Positions 7,865 to 14,694 are shown, counted from the stretch's first letter. The stretch: DNA of 17,971 nucleotides from JBQCEE01 sp051960575 (GCF_051960575.1 NZ_JBQCEE010000093.1:1-17971); one strand, 5' to 3'. The notes: generated by a model not told the origin, from the sequence alone. Translations and numbers: made by a program.

Positions 7865-7878
7865 TAGAACACGTTCTA
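7865..7878. promoter_or_regulatory. KstR operator 3 (TAGAACACGTTCTA) in the fadE34-kstR promoter
   Basis: This is a perfect match to TnnAACnnGTTnnA between divergent fadE34 and kstR. On the minus strand the right arm runs into a -10-like TAGTAT (7866-7861) for fadE34. On the plus strand a -10-like TACTGT (7880-7885) directly follows the box for kstR. Position and sequence imply repression of fadE34 and autorepression of kstR. Confidence 0.9.
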
Positions 7879-7936
7879 CTACTGTGACGAGCGTGGCTGC
7901 GGCGTCCGACCCGGACGACGCGGTAGGAAACCACGA

Positions 7937-7950
7937 TGGAACACGTTCCT
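7937..7950. promoter_or_regulatory. Imperfect fourth KstR-like box (TGGAACACGTTCCT)
   Basis: The core GGAAC-AC-GTTCC is palindromic. It matches TnnAACnnGTTnnA at all fixed positions but the last (T instead of A). It lies 58 bp after operator 3, in the presumed kstR 5' leader, where it could strengthen autorepression. It would be inside the coding region if the upstream ATG at 7936 were used. Confidence 0.5.
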
Positions 7951-8007
7951 GTCAGGGTAGGACGATCACGACGGCCGGACGGCCAGGACACGGACGAGGA
8001 CGCGAGC

Positions 8008-8658
8008 ATGACGACAGCACCTGCGGTGCCCCCCACCCCGGCGGGGCTGCCGGGCACCGAGGCGACGGCGGGGTCGTCGGCGCAGCGCGACCGGCGCAAG
8101 CGCATCCTCGACGCCACCCTGGCCCTCGCGTCCAAGGGCGGCTACGAGGCCGTGCAGATGCGCGCGGTGGCCGATCGCGCCGACGTCGCGCTCGGCACGC
8201 TCTACCGCTACTTCCCCTCGAAGATCCACCTGCTGGTGTCCGCGATGGCGCGCGAGCTGTCGCGGCTGCAGGAGCGCACGCAGCGCACGATGGTGCCCGG
8301 CGAGACGCCCTACGACCGGTTGATGTTCATCCTCGGCCGCATCACCAAGGGCATGCAGCGCGATCCCCAGCTCACCGAGGCGATGACCCGCGCGTTCATG
8401 TTCGCGGACGCGTCGGCCGCCGCCGAGGTCGACACCGTCGGCCGGCTGACCGACCACATGATCGCCCGGGCCATGACCGACGGCGAGCCGACCGAGGAGC
8501 AGCTCGCGATCGCCCGCGTCATCAGCGACGTCTGGATGTCGAACCTGGTCGCCTGGGTCACCCGGCGCGCGTCGGCCACCGACGTCGCCGCCCGGCTCGA
8601 GCTCACCATCAGCCTGCTGCTCGGGCACAAGAACGGCTCGGACGCCTTCTCGGCCTGA
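8008..8658 (+). CDS. kstR: KstR, TetR-family repressor of steroid catabolism
   Basis: This 216-residue TetR-family regulator is recognisable as KstR. The segment from AQRDRRKRILDAT through SKGGYEAVQMRAVADRADV to GTLYRYFPSK (about 25-72) holds the helix-turn-helix and is nearly identical to the mycobacterial protein as I remember it. The ligand domain keeps LTEAMTRAFMFADASAA, GEPTEEQ, IARVISDVW and TRRASATDVAARLEL. KstR represses the large cholesterol regulon and is released by CoA thioesters of steroid intermediates. ATG 8008 is chosen because GAGGA lies 7 nt upstream and the protein then begins with a typical variable tail. ATG 7936 (AGGA upstream) would add 24 residues of unlike composition and include the fourth box. 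It ends 6 bp from a convergent gene. Confidence 0.96.
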   Translation: MTTAPAVPPTPAGLPGTEATAGSSAQRDRRKRILDATLALASKGGYEAVQMRAVADRADVALGTLYRYFPSKIHLLVSAMARELSRLQERTQRTMVPGETPYDRLMFILGRITKGMQRDPQLTEAMTRAFMFADASAAAEVDTVGRLTDHMIARAMTDGEPTEEQLAIARVISDVWMSNLVAWVTRRASATDVAARLELTISLLLGHKNGSDAFSA

Positions 8659-8664
8659 GGCCCG

Positions 8665-10017
8665 CTACCCCTCGTCCGACGGCGGGCGTGGACGTGGCTT
8701 CTGCAGCAGGTCGGGCAGCACGACCGGTGCGGCCAGCAGGCCGTCACCCTCGGGCCGCGCGGTGCGCAGCAACCCCGCCTCGGCCGGCGCCGCGCTGAGC
8801 AACCCGGCCGTCTCACCGCGCACCAGCTCGGCCTCCGCCAGGGTCCGCGCGCGGGGTCTCGCCGAGGGAGCAGGCCGCGCAGGCATCGCGACATCGCCGC
8901 CCGTCACCGCCGTCAGCATCGCGCGCAGCTGCTGGGTCACGACATCCGGGCGCTCGACGGGCGCCGCATGGCCGCAGTCGGCGATGCGCACGATCCGCGC
9001 GCCTGGCACGCTCGCCCGCAGCGCGGCCTGGGCGGCGACCGGCACGAACCGGTCGGCGCCGGGCACCACGGCGACGACCGGGCGTCGGCTCAACGAGAGC
9101 GCGCCCGACCGCTCGTCGTGCTCGAGGGCGGCGAGCAGGAAGTCCGCCGCCGTCGCCGGACGCACCGACGACGAGGCGGCGACGACGTCGCGCACGACCT
9201 CGGGCGCCACGCCTTTGTGCCCGGCGAGACGGCGCGCGGCGATCCGCTGCACCGGGAACGCCCAGCGACCGGTGCCCGGCAGCCTCCCGAGCAGCGCCAA
9301 CAGCGCGGGGTACCAGCGGCGGGCGGGCGCGCCGGACGCCCCGACGCCCAGCCGGTCACGCAGCGGACCGGTGGCGGCACCGACGAGCACCGTGCCGGCG
9401 ACCCGGTCGGCGAAGCGCTCCGGGTGCCGGGTGGCGTAGGTCTGCACCGCCATCGCCCCCAGGCCGTGCCCGACAAGCACCACCCGGCCGCTGGGCACAC
9501 GCGCGGCGAGCACGGCGTCGAGGTCGTCGGCCAGCACCGCCGCGCGCGACCCCTCGCCGCCGAGCGGCGCCGCGGCCGACAGCCCGTGGCCGCGCTGGTC
9601 GTACAGCACCACCCGCTGCCCAGCCGTCACCAGCGCCGCCCGCTGGGCACGCCACGAGGTGAGGTCGAGCAGCAGGTCGTGCACGAACACGACGGTGACG
9701 AGGGCGTCGTCGGGCCCGTCGGCCTCGCTGTGCAGCACCGCGCCGTCCGGCGTGGGCACGGGTTCGATCGCCCCGCCGCGCGCGTCGTCACGCCGCCCCC
9801 CGCGCCAGCGGCGGCCCTGCACCACCGTGAGCGCCACCAGCGCGTGCACGACGACGACCACCACACCGACCGCCGTCACCGCCGCGGTCGCCCGGCCGGA
9901 CGACCCGGCGCCCACGACCACCCCGGCCACGACCGCGACGACGACCAGGACCGCGGCGACCAGCAGCGCCGCGACCTCACCGGTGTGCGGCACCGGCCGC
10001 GCCGTGCGCTCGCTCAC
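8665..10017 (-). CDS. Membrane-anchored alpha/beta-hydrolase-fold protein with Ser-to-Gly nucleophile loss
   Basis: This 450-residue protein has two strongly hydrophobic helices at about 14-36 and 43-66, then an alpha/beta hydrolase domain (about 105-370) and a Pro/Ala-rich tail. The domain keeps the DQRGHG turn (140-145), the acid in PGADRFVP (Asp322) and the histidine in DCGHAAP (His350). The nucleophile elbow reads GHGLG (183-187), so the expected serine is Gly185 (codon GGC, one base from AGC Ser). It is therefore probably not a classical serine hydrolase. The tail (404-431) repeats AGLL/GLL three times. The GTG start at 10017 overlaps the GrpE-like stop as GTGA, so it is the last gene of the Hsp70-like operon. 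The helices would place the hydrolase domain on the cytoplasmic side if both span. Function unknown. Confidence 0.82.
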   Translation of the reverse strand: MSERTARPVPHTGEVAALLVAAVLVVVAVVAGVVVGAGSSGRATAAVTAVGVVVVVVHALVALTVVQGRRWRGGRRDDARGGAIEPVPTPDGAVLHSEADGPDDALVTVVFVHDLLLDLTSWRAQRAALVTAGQRVVLYDQRGHGLSAAAPLGGEGSRAAVLADDLDAVLAARVPSGRVVLVGHGLGAMAVQTYATRHPERFADRVAGTVLVGAATGPLRDRLGVGASGAPARRWYPALLALLGRLPGTGRWAFPVQRIAARRLAGHKGVAPEVVRDVVAASSSVRPATAADFLLAALEHDERSGALSLSRRPVVAVVPGADRFVPVAAQAALRASVPGARIVRIADCGHAAPVERPDVVTQQLRAMLTAVTGGDVAMPARPAPSARPRARTLAEAELVRGETAGLLSAAPAEAGLLRTARPEGDGLLAAPVVLPDLLQKPRPRPPSDEG

Positions 10018-10502
10018 GACGCGGCCCCGTCGGCGGCGACGACGACCCGCGCCGGACGCACCAGGCGGCCCTCGAGCCGATAGCCCGCCCGCACCGTCCG
10101 CACGATCGCGCCGGCCGGGTTCGCCCCGTCCGCGGCGACCGTCTCGGCCACCTCGTCCAGGGCCGGGTCGAACCGCTCGTGGGGCTCGATCGGGCGCACC
10201 CCGCGCCGCTCGAGGATCTCGAGCAGTTCGGTGCGCACGCTGGCGAGGTCGTCGCCGGCGGCGTCCATGGCGTCGATGCGGTCGACGACGAGCAGCAGCT
10301 CGGCGGCGAGCGGGGCGAGCAGTTCACGTGCCAGCGCGCCGTTGGCCTGGTCGAGTTGCTCCTGCAGCGCGTCGAGCATGCGGGTCTTCGCCCGGTCGTC
10401 GAGCAGCCTGCGCGAGAACAGGTCGCGCAGCTGCGTCACCTCCTCGCCGAGCCGGGCGACCTGGTCGGCGAGGTCGCCCTCGGTGGCGGGTCGGATGCGC
10501 AT
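10014..10502 (-). CDS. GrpE-like nucleotide exchange factor
   Basis: This 162-residue protein has a helical N-terminal half (about 10-75, heptad-like Leu/Val spacing, likely coiled coil) and a C-terminal GrpE head. FDPALDEVAETV (111-122) and VRAGYRLEGRLVRPARVVV (137-155) match the conserved GrpE FDP...HEA and GY-x-x-x-x-R-x-x-RPA-x-V signature. GrpE proteins form dimers that release ADP from Hsp70. The ATG at 10502 overlaps the stop of the J-like gene by one base (TGATG), and the stop overlaps the next gene as GTGA. It probably serves the short Hsp70 at 11475-13067 rather than housekeeping DnaK, but this is inferred from linkage only. Confidence 0.85.
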   Translation of the reverse strand: MRIRPATEGDLADQVARLGEEVTQLRDLFSRRLLDDRAKTRMLDALQEQLDQANGALARELLAPLAAELLLVVDRIDAMDAAGDDLASVRTELLEILERRGVRPIEPHERFDPALDEVAETVAADGANPAGAIVRTVRAGYRLEGRLVRPARVVVAADGAAS

Positions 10503-11515
10503 CACAGCCCCTTCTGCACCACGTCGTCCGACCGCGCCGCCGCCTTCCAAGCGGGCACACGGTGCACGACCACGAACACCACCGCCAGCGCGGCGGGCAC
10601 GAACCACAGCCAGGCCGACGTCAGCGCCGCGGTGACGCAGACGACGAGGAAGCAGGCCGCCCAGACGGCAACGTCGTGGGTCCACCACACCCGCCGCGCC
10701 GCGGCCTCCGCCGCAGCGAGGTCGGCGGCGATCGCCGCCCGCAGCGCCTCGTCCCGTGTGAGCATGGCGGCGCGGGTGCAGAGCTCGTGCACCACCTCGA
10801 GCTGCGCCGGCGAGGTGATCACCCGGCGGCCGTCGGCCGCCACCGAGAGCTCGGCCTGCGCGCTCGACCGCAGCGCCACCGCGAGCAGTTCGGTGTAGGC
10901 GGGCTCGTTGGGGCGCGCCGCGACCACCGCCTCGAGCAGTTCGAGGGCACGGCCGGTCTCACCCAGGTGCAGCAACGCGTTCGCCGCGCCCGCCCGGTAC
11001 CGCACCTCGTCGGGACGGGCACCGGCCGCGGCCTGGTACTCCCCCAGCGCCGACGCCCAGTCGCCGGCGCGGGCGTGGGCGTCGCCGCGTGCCGCGTGGG
11101 CCGCTGCCGACTCGACGCCGGCCGGTACCGACGCCGCAGCCGCCGGCGTGACCGGTAGGACCGCGCGGGGCCCGGGGCGCGGCCGGGGCCGAGGGCGCGG
11201 CGCCGCGGGGGGTTGCGCCCGGCGCGCGCGCTCGTCGTCGTACGCCTGCCGTGCCTCGTCGTCGAGCAGCACGCGCTCGGCCTCGGCCAGCCGCCGGATG
11301 CGCTCCTCGGCCTGGCCGCGCACGGACGGGTCGGCCAACCCGGCCCGGCGGCTCCAGGTGCGCCGCTGCCGCCGGATCGCCTCGGCGATCTGCTCGTCCG
11401 TCGCGTCCGGTGTCACCTCGAGCAGCCCGTAGAGGTCCACCCACGCGGCGGGTGCCGGGGCGCCCGACACCGGCTCAACCGACACTAGACCGACCGGCAC
11501 CGGGGCCCCCGACAC
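10502..11515 (-). CDS. J-like / TPR protein with two C-terminal membrane helices, HPD motif missing
   Basis: This is a protein of 337 residues from the longest start. Residues 27-97 align by pattern with a J domain (DLYGLLEVTPDAT ... LAEAERVLLDDEARQAYDDE). The loop that should read HPD is WSRR (54-57), so it should not stimulate Hsp70 ATPase in the usual way. A Pro/Arg linker (101-124) follows, then TPR-like helices (about 134-220; AARGDAHARAGDWASALGEY and the next pair), then hydrophobic helices at about 283-318 that should insert in the membrane, and a short basic tail. The start is uncertain: GTG 11515 lies 41 bp inside the Hsp70 gene and GTG 11470 just after its stop; neither has a clear Shine-Dalgarno, and the two regions are copies of each other. 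It is coupled to the GrpE-like gene by TGATG. Confidence 0.82.
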   Translation of the reverse strand: MSGAPVPVGLVSVEPVSGAPAPAAWVDLYGLLEVTPDATDEQIAEAIRRQRRTWSRRAGLADPSVRGQAEERIRRLAEAERVLLDDEARQAYDDERARRAQPPAAPRPRPRPRPGPRAVLPVTPAAAASVPAGVESAAAHAARGDAHARAGDWASALGEYQAAAGARPDEVRYRAGAANALLHLGETGRALELLEAVVAARPNEPAYTELLAVALRSSAQAELSVAADGRRVITSPAQLEVVHELCTRAAMLTRDEALRAAIAADLAAAEAAARRVWWTHDVAVWAACFLVVCVTAALTSAWLWFVPAALAVVFVVVHRVPAWKAAARSDDVVQKGL

Positions 11516-11516
11516 C
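11455..11516. repeat. Imperfect 17-bp direct repeat, 45 bp apart, at the Hsp70/J-like gene junction
   Basis: CCGGGGCGCCCGACACC (11455-11471) and CCGGGGCCCCCGACACC (11500-11516) differ at one base. Read leftward, each contains a GTG followed by codons for SGAPxP, so both the candidate start codon and the N-terminal peptide of the J-like protein are duplicated in frame (15-residue period). Confidence 0.75.
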
Positions 11517-13067
11517 CAACCGTCCGTCGGCGTCGCCGGCCGACGGCGGTGGTGGCGCCGAGACGTCGTCGTAGTCGATCTCGAAGTGGCCGATCAGCTG
11601 CCCGGTGGCCAGATCGGTGATCTCGATCGAGACGGTCTGGTCGATGTCGTAGGCGAAGGCCACCTGGATCGGCGCGCCGGCCGGGTACGGCGGCAGCGGG
11701 AACGCCTGGCCGCGCGGCGGCCCCAGCCGTCGCACGAACGCCGGGTCGGTCTCGTCACACTGCGTGACGGCGATGCGCACCTCGCGCTGGCCGTCGACGG
11801 CGGTCGTGAACGTCTCCGCGTGCCGCGCCGGCACGGGGCTGTTGCGCGGGATCAGGACGACGTTCTGCGGCCGCCCGTCGTCACCGAGGGCGATCGTGCC
11901 GAGGCCGTGCGAGGTCACGTCCCGGATCGTCACCGCACGCCCGCCCACGGTCACCGGCGGCGCCGGGCGGCCAGCCGCGGTCGTCGCGGTGCGGCGCCGC
12001 TCGGCCGTCTCGAGCCCGGCGCGGATCGCCGCGCCCAGAGCGACCAGTTCGTCCGGGTTGCCGACGCGCATCGCGGCGCGGCCGGTCACCTGCTCGAGCA
12101 TGCGGCGGATCATCGGCATGCGTGTCGCGCCGCCGGCGAGCAGCACGCCGTCGACCTGCCGCCACGACAGACCGACGTCCTCGGCCACCGACACGGTGAG
12201 GTCACGCGTCTGGTTCACCAGGTCGGCGCTCGCCTGCTCGAACGCGGCCCGGGTCACCGGCACGACGGCCGACACACCGGCCGCGCTGAGCGCCACGCGC
12301 GTCTGCGGCGCCTGCGTCAGCGCCCGCTTCGCGAGCTCGGCGCGCTCGCGCAGGTCGGCCGCACGGCCGGGGTCGGCGGTGAGGTCGGGGCCGCCCTGTG
12401 CCATGAACTGCCGGTTCAGCAGCGACACCAGGCGCTCGTCCCAGTCGACGCCGCCGAGCTCGTGCAGACCGTCGGTGGCGAGCACCTCGAACTCATCGCC
12501 GTTGATGCGCAGCACCGTCACGTCGAACGTCCCGCCGCCGAGGTCGAACACCACGTAGGTGCCGCGCACCTCGGTGTCGAGCCCGAACGCCAGCGCGGCC
12601 GCGGTGGGCTCGTTGATCACGCGCAGCACGTCGAGGCCGGCCAGCGCACCGGCGTCGCGCGTGGCCCGACGGCGCACGTCGTCGAAGTAGGCCGGCACGG
12701 TGATCACGGCCTCGGTGACCGCGACGCCGAGGTGCTCCTCGGCGTCGTCCTTGAGCTGTCGCAGGATGATCGCCGAGATCTGTTCGGCCGACAGCTCCTG
12801 GCCGGACGAGGCACGGAAGCGCCAGGCCGGGTCGCCGAGCTGCCGTTTCACGAACTGGGCGACGTCGTCGGGTGCCGTCGGCGCGGCGCGCTTCGCGGTG
12901 GCGCCGACCAGGGAGGTGCCGTCGGCGTTGAACAGCACGACCGACGGCGTGATGCGGTCGCCCTCGCGATTGGGCAGGAGCTGCGGCTTGCCGGCACGGT
13001 CGAGCGCAGCCACCGCCGAGTACGTCGTACCGAGGTCGATGCCGACGACCGCCGAGCGCGCGTCCAT
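11475..13067 (-). CDS. Short Hsp70/DnaK-like ATPase lacking the lid domain
   Basis: This 530-residue Hsp70-family protein has all nucleotide-binding motifs: GIDLGTTYSAVA (9-20), VITVPAYFDDVRRRATRDAG (121-140), INEPTAAALAFG (151-162), FDLGGGTFDVTVL (174-186) and LLAGGATRMPMI (309-320). The interdomain linker reads VTIRDVTSHGLG (379-390), close to but not the usual DVTPLSLG. A beta substrate-binding domain (about 385-500) follows. The chain then stops after a 30-residue Gly/Pro tail, so the alpha-helical lid of canonical DnaK (over 600 residues) is missing. The start ATG at 13067 gives MDARSAVVGIDLGTT. It has no Shine-Dalgarno, and a -10-like TAGTCT lies 9 nt upstream, so the mRNA may be leaderless. 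It heads an operon with J-like, GrpE-like and membrane hydrolase-fold genes and is probably a specialised rather than housekeeping chaperone. Confidence 0.93.
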   Translation of the reverse strand: MDARSAVVGIDLGTTYSAVAALDRAGKPQLLPNREGDRITPSVVLFNADGTSLVGATAKRAAPTAPDDVAQFVKRQLGDPAWRFRASSGQELSAEQISAIILRQLKDDAEEHLGVAVTEAVITVPAYFDDVRRRATRDAGALAGLDVLRVINEPTAAALAFGLDTEVRGTYVVFDLGGGTFDVTVLRINGDEFEVLATDGLHELGGVDWDERLVSLLNRQFMAQGGPDLTADPGRAADLRERAELAKRALTQAPQTRVALSAAGVSAVVPVTRAAFEQASADLVNQTRDLTVSVAEDVGLSWRQVDGVLLAGGATRMPMIRRMLEQVTGRAAMRVGNPDELVALGAAIRAGLETAERRRTATTAAGRPAPPVTVGGRAVTIRDVTSHGLGTIALGDDGRPQNVVLIPRNSPVPARHAETFTTAVDGQREVRIAVTQCDETDPAFVRRLGPPRGQAFPLPPYPAGAPIQVAFAYDIDQTVSIEITDLATGQLIGHFEIDYDDVSAPPPPSAGDADGRLGVGGPGAGRSSVG

Positions 13068-13105
13068 GAAGGCGAAGACTAACCGTTGATGGAACAATCC
13101 GGCCC
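13068..13105. promoter_or_regulatory. 38-bp divergent promoter region, both genes apparently leaderless
   Basis: Only 38 bp separate the Hsp70-like ATG (13067, leftward) and the Wzz-like ATG (13106, rightward). Neither start has a Shine-Dalgarno. Leftward, TAGTCT (13082-13077) fits a TAnnnT -10 box close to the ATG. Rightward, AACAAT (13093-13098) ends 7 nt before the ATG. The promoters must overlap. These are assignments by eye. Confidence 0.4.
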
Positions 13106-14671
13106 ATGCCCTCGGCACCCGGATCCCGTGTCCGCCACTGGCGCTCGTACGCCCTGTCGCTGCTCGTGGTCGCGGTCGCCGTCGCCGTCGCCCTGGGTGC
13201 CTGGGCGCTCACCGACCGTCGCGTCACCGCGTCGGCGCGACTGGTGCTGACGACACCGACCTCGCTCGACCAGCTCGGCACGTCGGCGGTCACCGACTCG
13301 GTGTTCGCCCGCTACGCCAAGCAGCGCGCGGTGTTCGCGACCTCCGACTCCGCGCTCGCCGCGGTGTCCGCGCAGGTGGGTGTCAGCCTCAACGACCTGC
13401 GCGACGAGGTGACCGTCGACCCTGCCGGCGGCGGCGCGGTGCTGCTGATCTCGGCGAAGGCGAAGTCGGCCGAGCTCGCGGTGCAGATCGCCAACGCCGT
13501 GCTCGCCGTGTACCAGCAGCAGTCGCTGCAGCAGGCGCAGCAGCGCACCGCCGCGGTGATCGCGATCATCAACGACGACAAGGCCGCCGCCCTGAAGGGC
13601 AGCAGCACCCTGTCGCCGGCCGATCAGGCGCGGATCGGCGGCGGCTACGACAACCAGATCCTGTCGGCGCAGATCGCGCAGGCGAAGTTCGGCGACGGTG
13701 TCACGCTGGCCGACCAGGCGAGCGTCGACAACGTCGACCAGCCGTCGGGCCCCTGGCTCGCGCTGGGCATCGGCCTGGTGGTCGGCCTGGTGCTCGCCGG
13801 GCTGCTCGTCTGGCTGCGGGGCCGCCGTGACCACGGCATCTGGTCGGCCCACCGCGCCGGCGACCTGATCGAGGCACCGCTGTTCGGCGAGGTACCGCCG
13901 TCGCGCACCGACCCGCTCGACCCCTTCGAGGCACCTGCGCCGGCGTACAGCTCGGTGTGGGCGGGCGCGCAGGAGCGGATCAGCGGCGGTGTCGTGCTCG
14001 TGACCGGGCCGGGCCGGTCGATCGGCCGCACCAGCATCGCGCTGCAACTGGCCGCCGCCGCGGGCCAGGACGGCCACCACGTGCTGCTCGTCGACGCCAC
14101 CCGGTCGCGCTCGCTGTCCGAGTGCTTCGACCTGCACGACGTCCCGACCGGGTTCGAGACGCTGGTCGCCGGCGGCGTGACGCTGGCGCGGACGACGTTC
14201 CAGGTGATCGTCGGTGACAGCGGCACCGCCTGGATCATCCCGGCCGGCGAGGCGGCCGCGCTGCCGCTCGGCACCCACCGCGGTCAGGCGACCGCGCGCG
14301 TGATCGAGGAGCTGCGCACGCGGTTCGACCTGATCATCATCGACACCGAGGACGAGCTCGAGTCGCCGGTTACGACGGCGCTGAGCAAGTCGTCCGACCA
14401 CGTCCTGCTGGTGGTGCGGGTCGGCACCGACGCCGAACGGGTCGAGCTCTTCCTGCGGCGGCTCAACCTGCACGGGTTGCAGCCGGACGGCTTCGTGTTC
14501 ACGCATGCCGGCAGGGGCCGGCGCACGGCGCGCTCGTCCGCGCCGGAGGACGACGAGATCGGCAGCCCGCTGGAGCGGATCACCGAGAACGCGCGGTCCG
14601 GCTCGAACGGCAGGTCGGACCCGGGCGACCGCTCCGACGCCCGGACGGACTCGGCCGCGTCGACGACCTGA
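13106..14671 (+). CDS. Wzz / bacterial tyrosine-kinase-like membrane protein with degenerate Walker A
   Basis: This 521-residue protein has the layout of actinobacterial capsular/exopolysaccharide co-polymerases fused to a BY-kinase-type P-loop domain. TM1 is at about 15-35, followed by an extracytoplasmic region (36-215) with a Gln/Ala helical stretch at 127-160, then TM2 at about 217-237 and a cytoplasmic domain (290-470). The P-loop reads GPGRSIGRTS (301-310) with Arg308 in place of the invariant lysine. The A' motif is LLVDATRSR (327-335) rather than DxD, and Walker B is LIIIDTED (409-416). The charged C-terminal tail (475-521) has no tyrosine, so the usual autophosphorylation cluster is absent. 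It may act as a non-enzymatic scaffold or chain-length regulator. It is divergent from the Hsp70-like operon, with no glycosyltransferase or polymerase gene nearby. Confidence 0.8.
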   Translation: MPSAPGSRVRHWRSYALSLLVVAVAVAVALGAWALTDRRVTASARLVLTTPTSLDQLGTSAVTDSVFARYAKQRAVFATSDSALAAVSAQVGVSLNDLRDEVTVDPAGGGAVLLISAKAKSAELAVQIANAVLAVYQQQSLQQAQQRTAAVIAIINDDKAAALKGSSTLSPADQARIGGGYDNQILSAQIAQAKFGDGVTLADQASVDNVDQPSGPWLALGIGLVVGLVLAGLLVWLRGRRDHGIWSAHRAGDLIEAPLFGEVPPSRTDPLDPFEAPAPAYSSVWAGAQERISGGVVLVTGPGRSIGRTSIALQLAAAAGQDGHHVLLVDATRSRSLSECFDLHDVPTGFETLVAGGVTLARTTFQVIVGDSGTAWIIPAGEAAALPLGTHRGQATARVIEELRTRFDLIIIDTEDELESPVTTALSKSSDHVLLVVRVGTDAERVELFLRRLNLHGLQPDGFVFTHAGRGRRTARSSAPEDDEIGSPLERITENARSGSNGRSDPGDRSDARTDSAASTT

Positions 14672-14694
14672 CCGGCGTCGATCGCGGCGTCGGT

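Noticed and set aside
6359..7867. 502-codon open frame on the plus strand opposite fadE34
   Set aside because: Ser/Arg/Ala/Thr low-complexity translation, and it runs through the KstR box; fadE34 is clear on the other strand.
11586..13082. 498-codon open frame on the plus strand opposite the Hsp70-like gene
   Set aside because: His/Arg/Gly-rich shadow with no motif; Hsp70 motifs are continuous on the minus strand.
13068..13105. AACCGTT in the Hsp70/Wzz promoter as a KstR box
   Set aside because: Spacing between AAC and GTT is one base, not two, and the flanks do not fit.
13068..13118. Hsp70-like start at GTG 13118
   Set aside because: The added residues (PRAWAGLFHQ...) do not resemble Hsp70 and would overlap the divergent gene; MDARSAVVGIDLGTT from 13067 is a typical start.
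13079..14506. 475-codon open frame on the minus strand opposite the Wzz-like gene
   Set aside because: No hydrophobic segments or motifs; the plus strand has two membrane helices and P-loop-like motifs.
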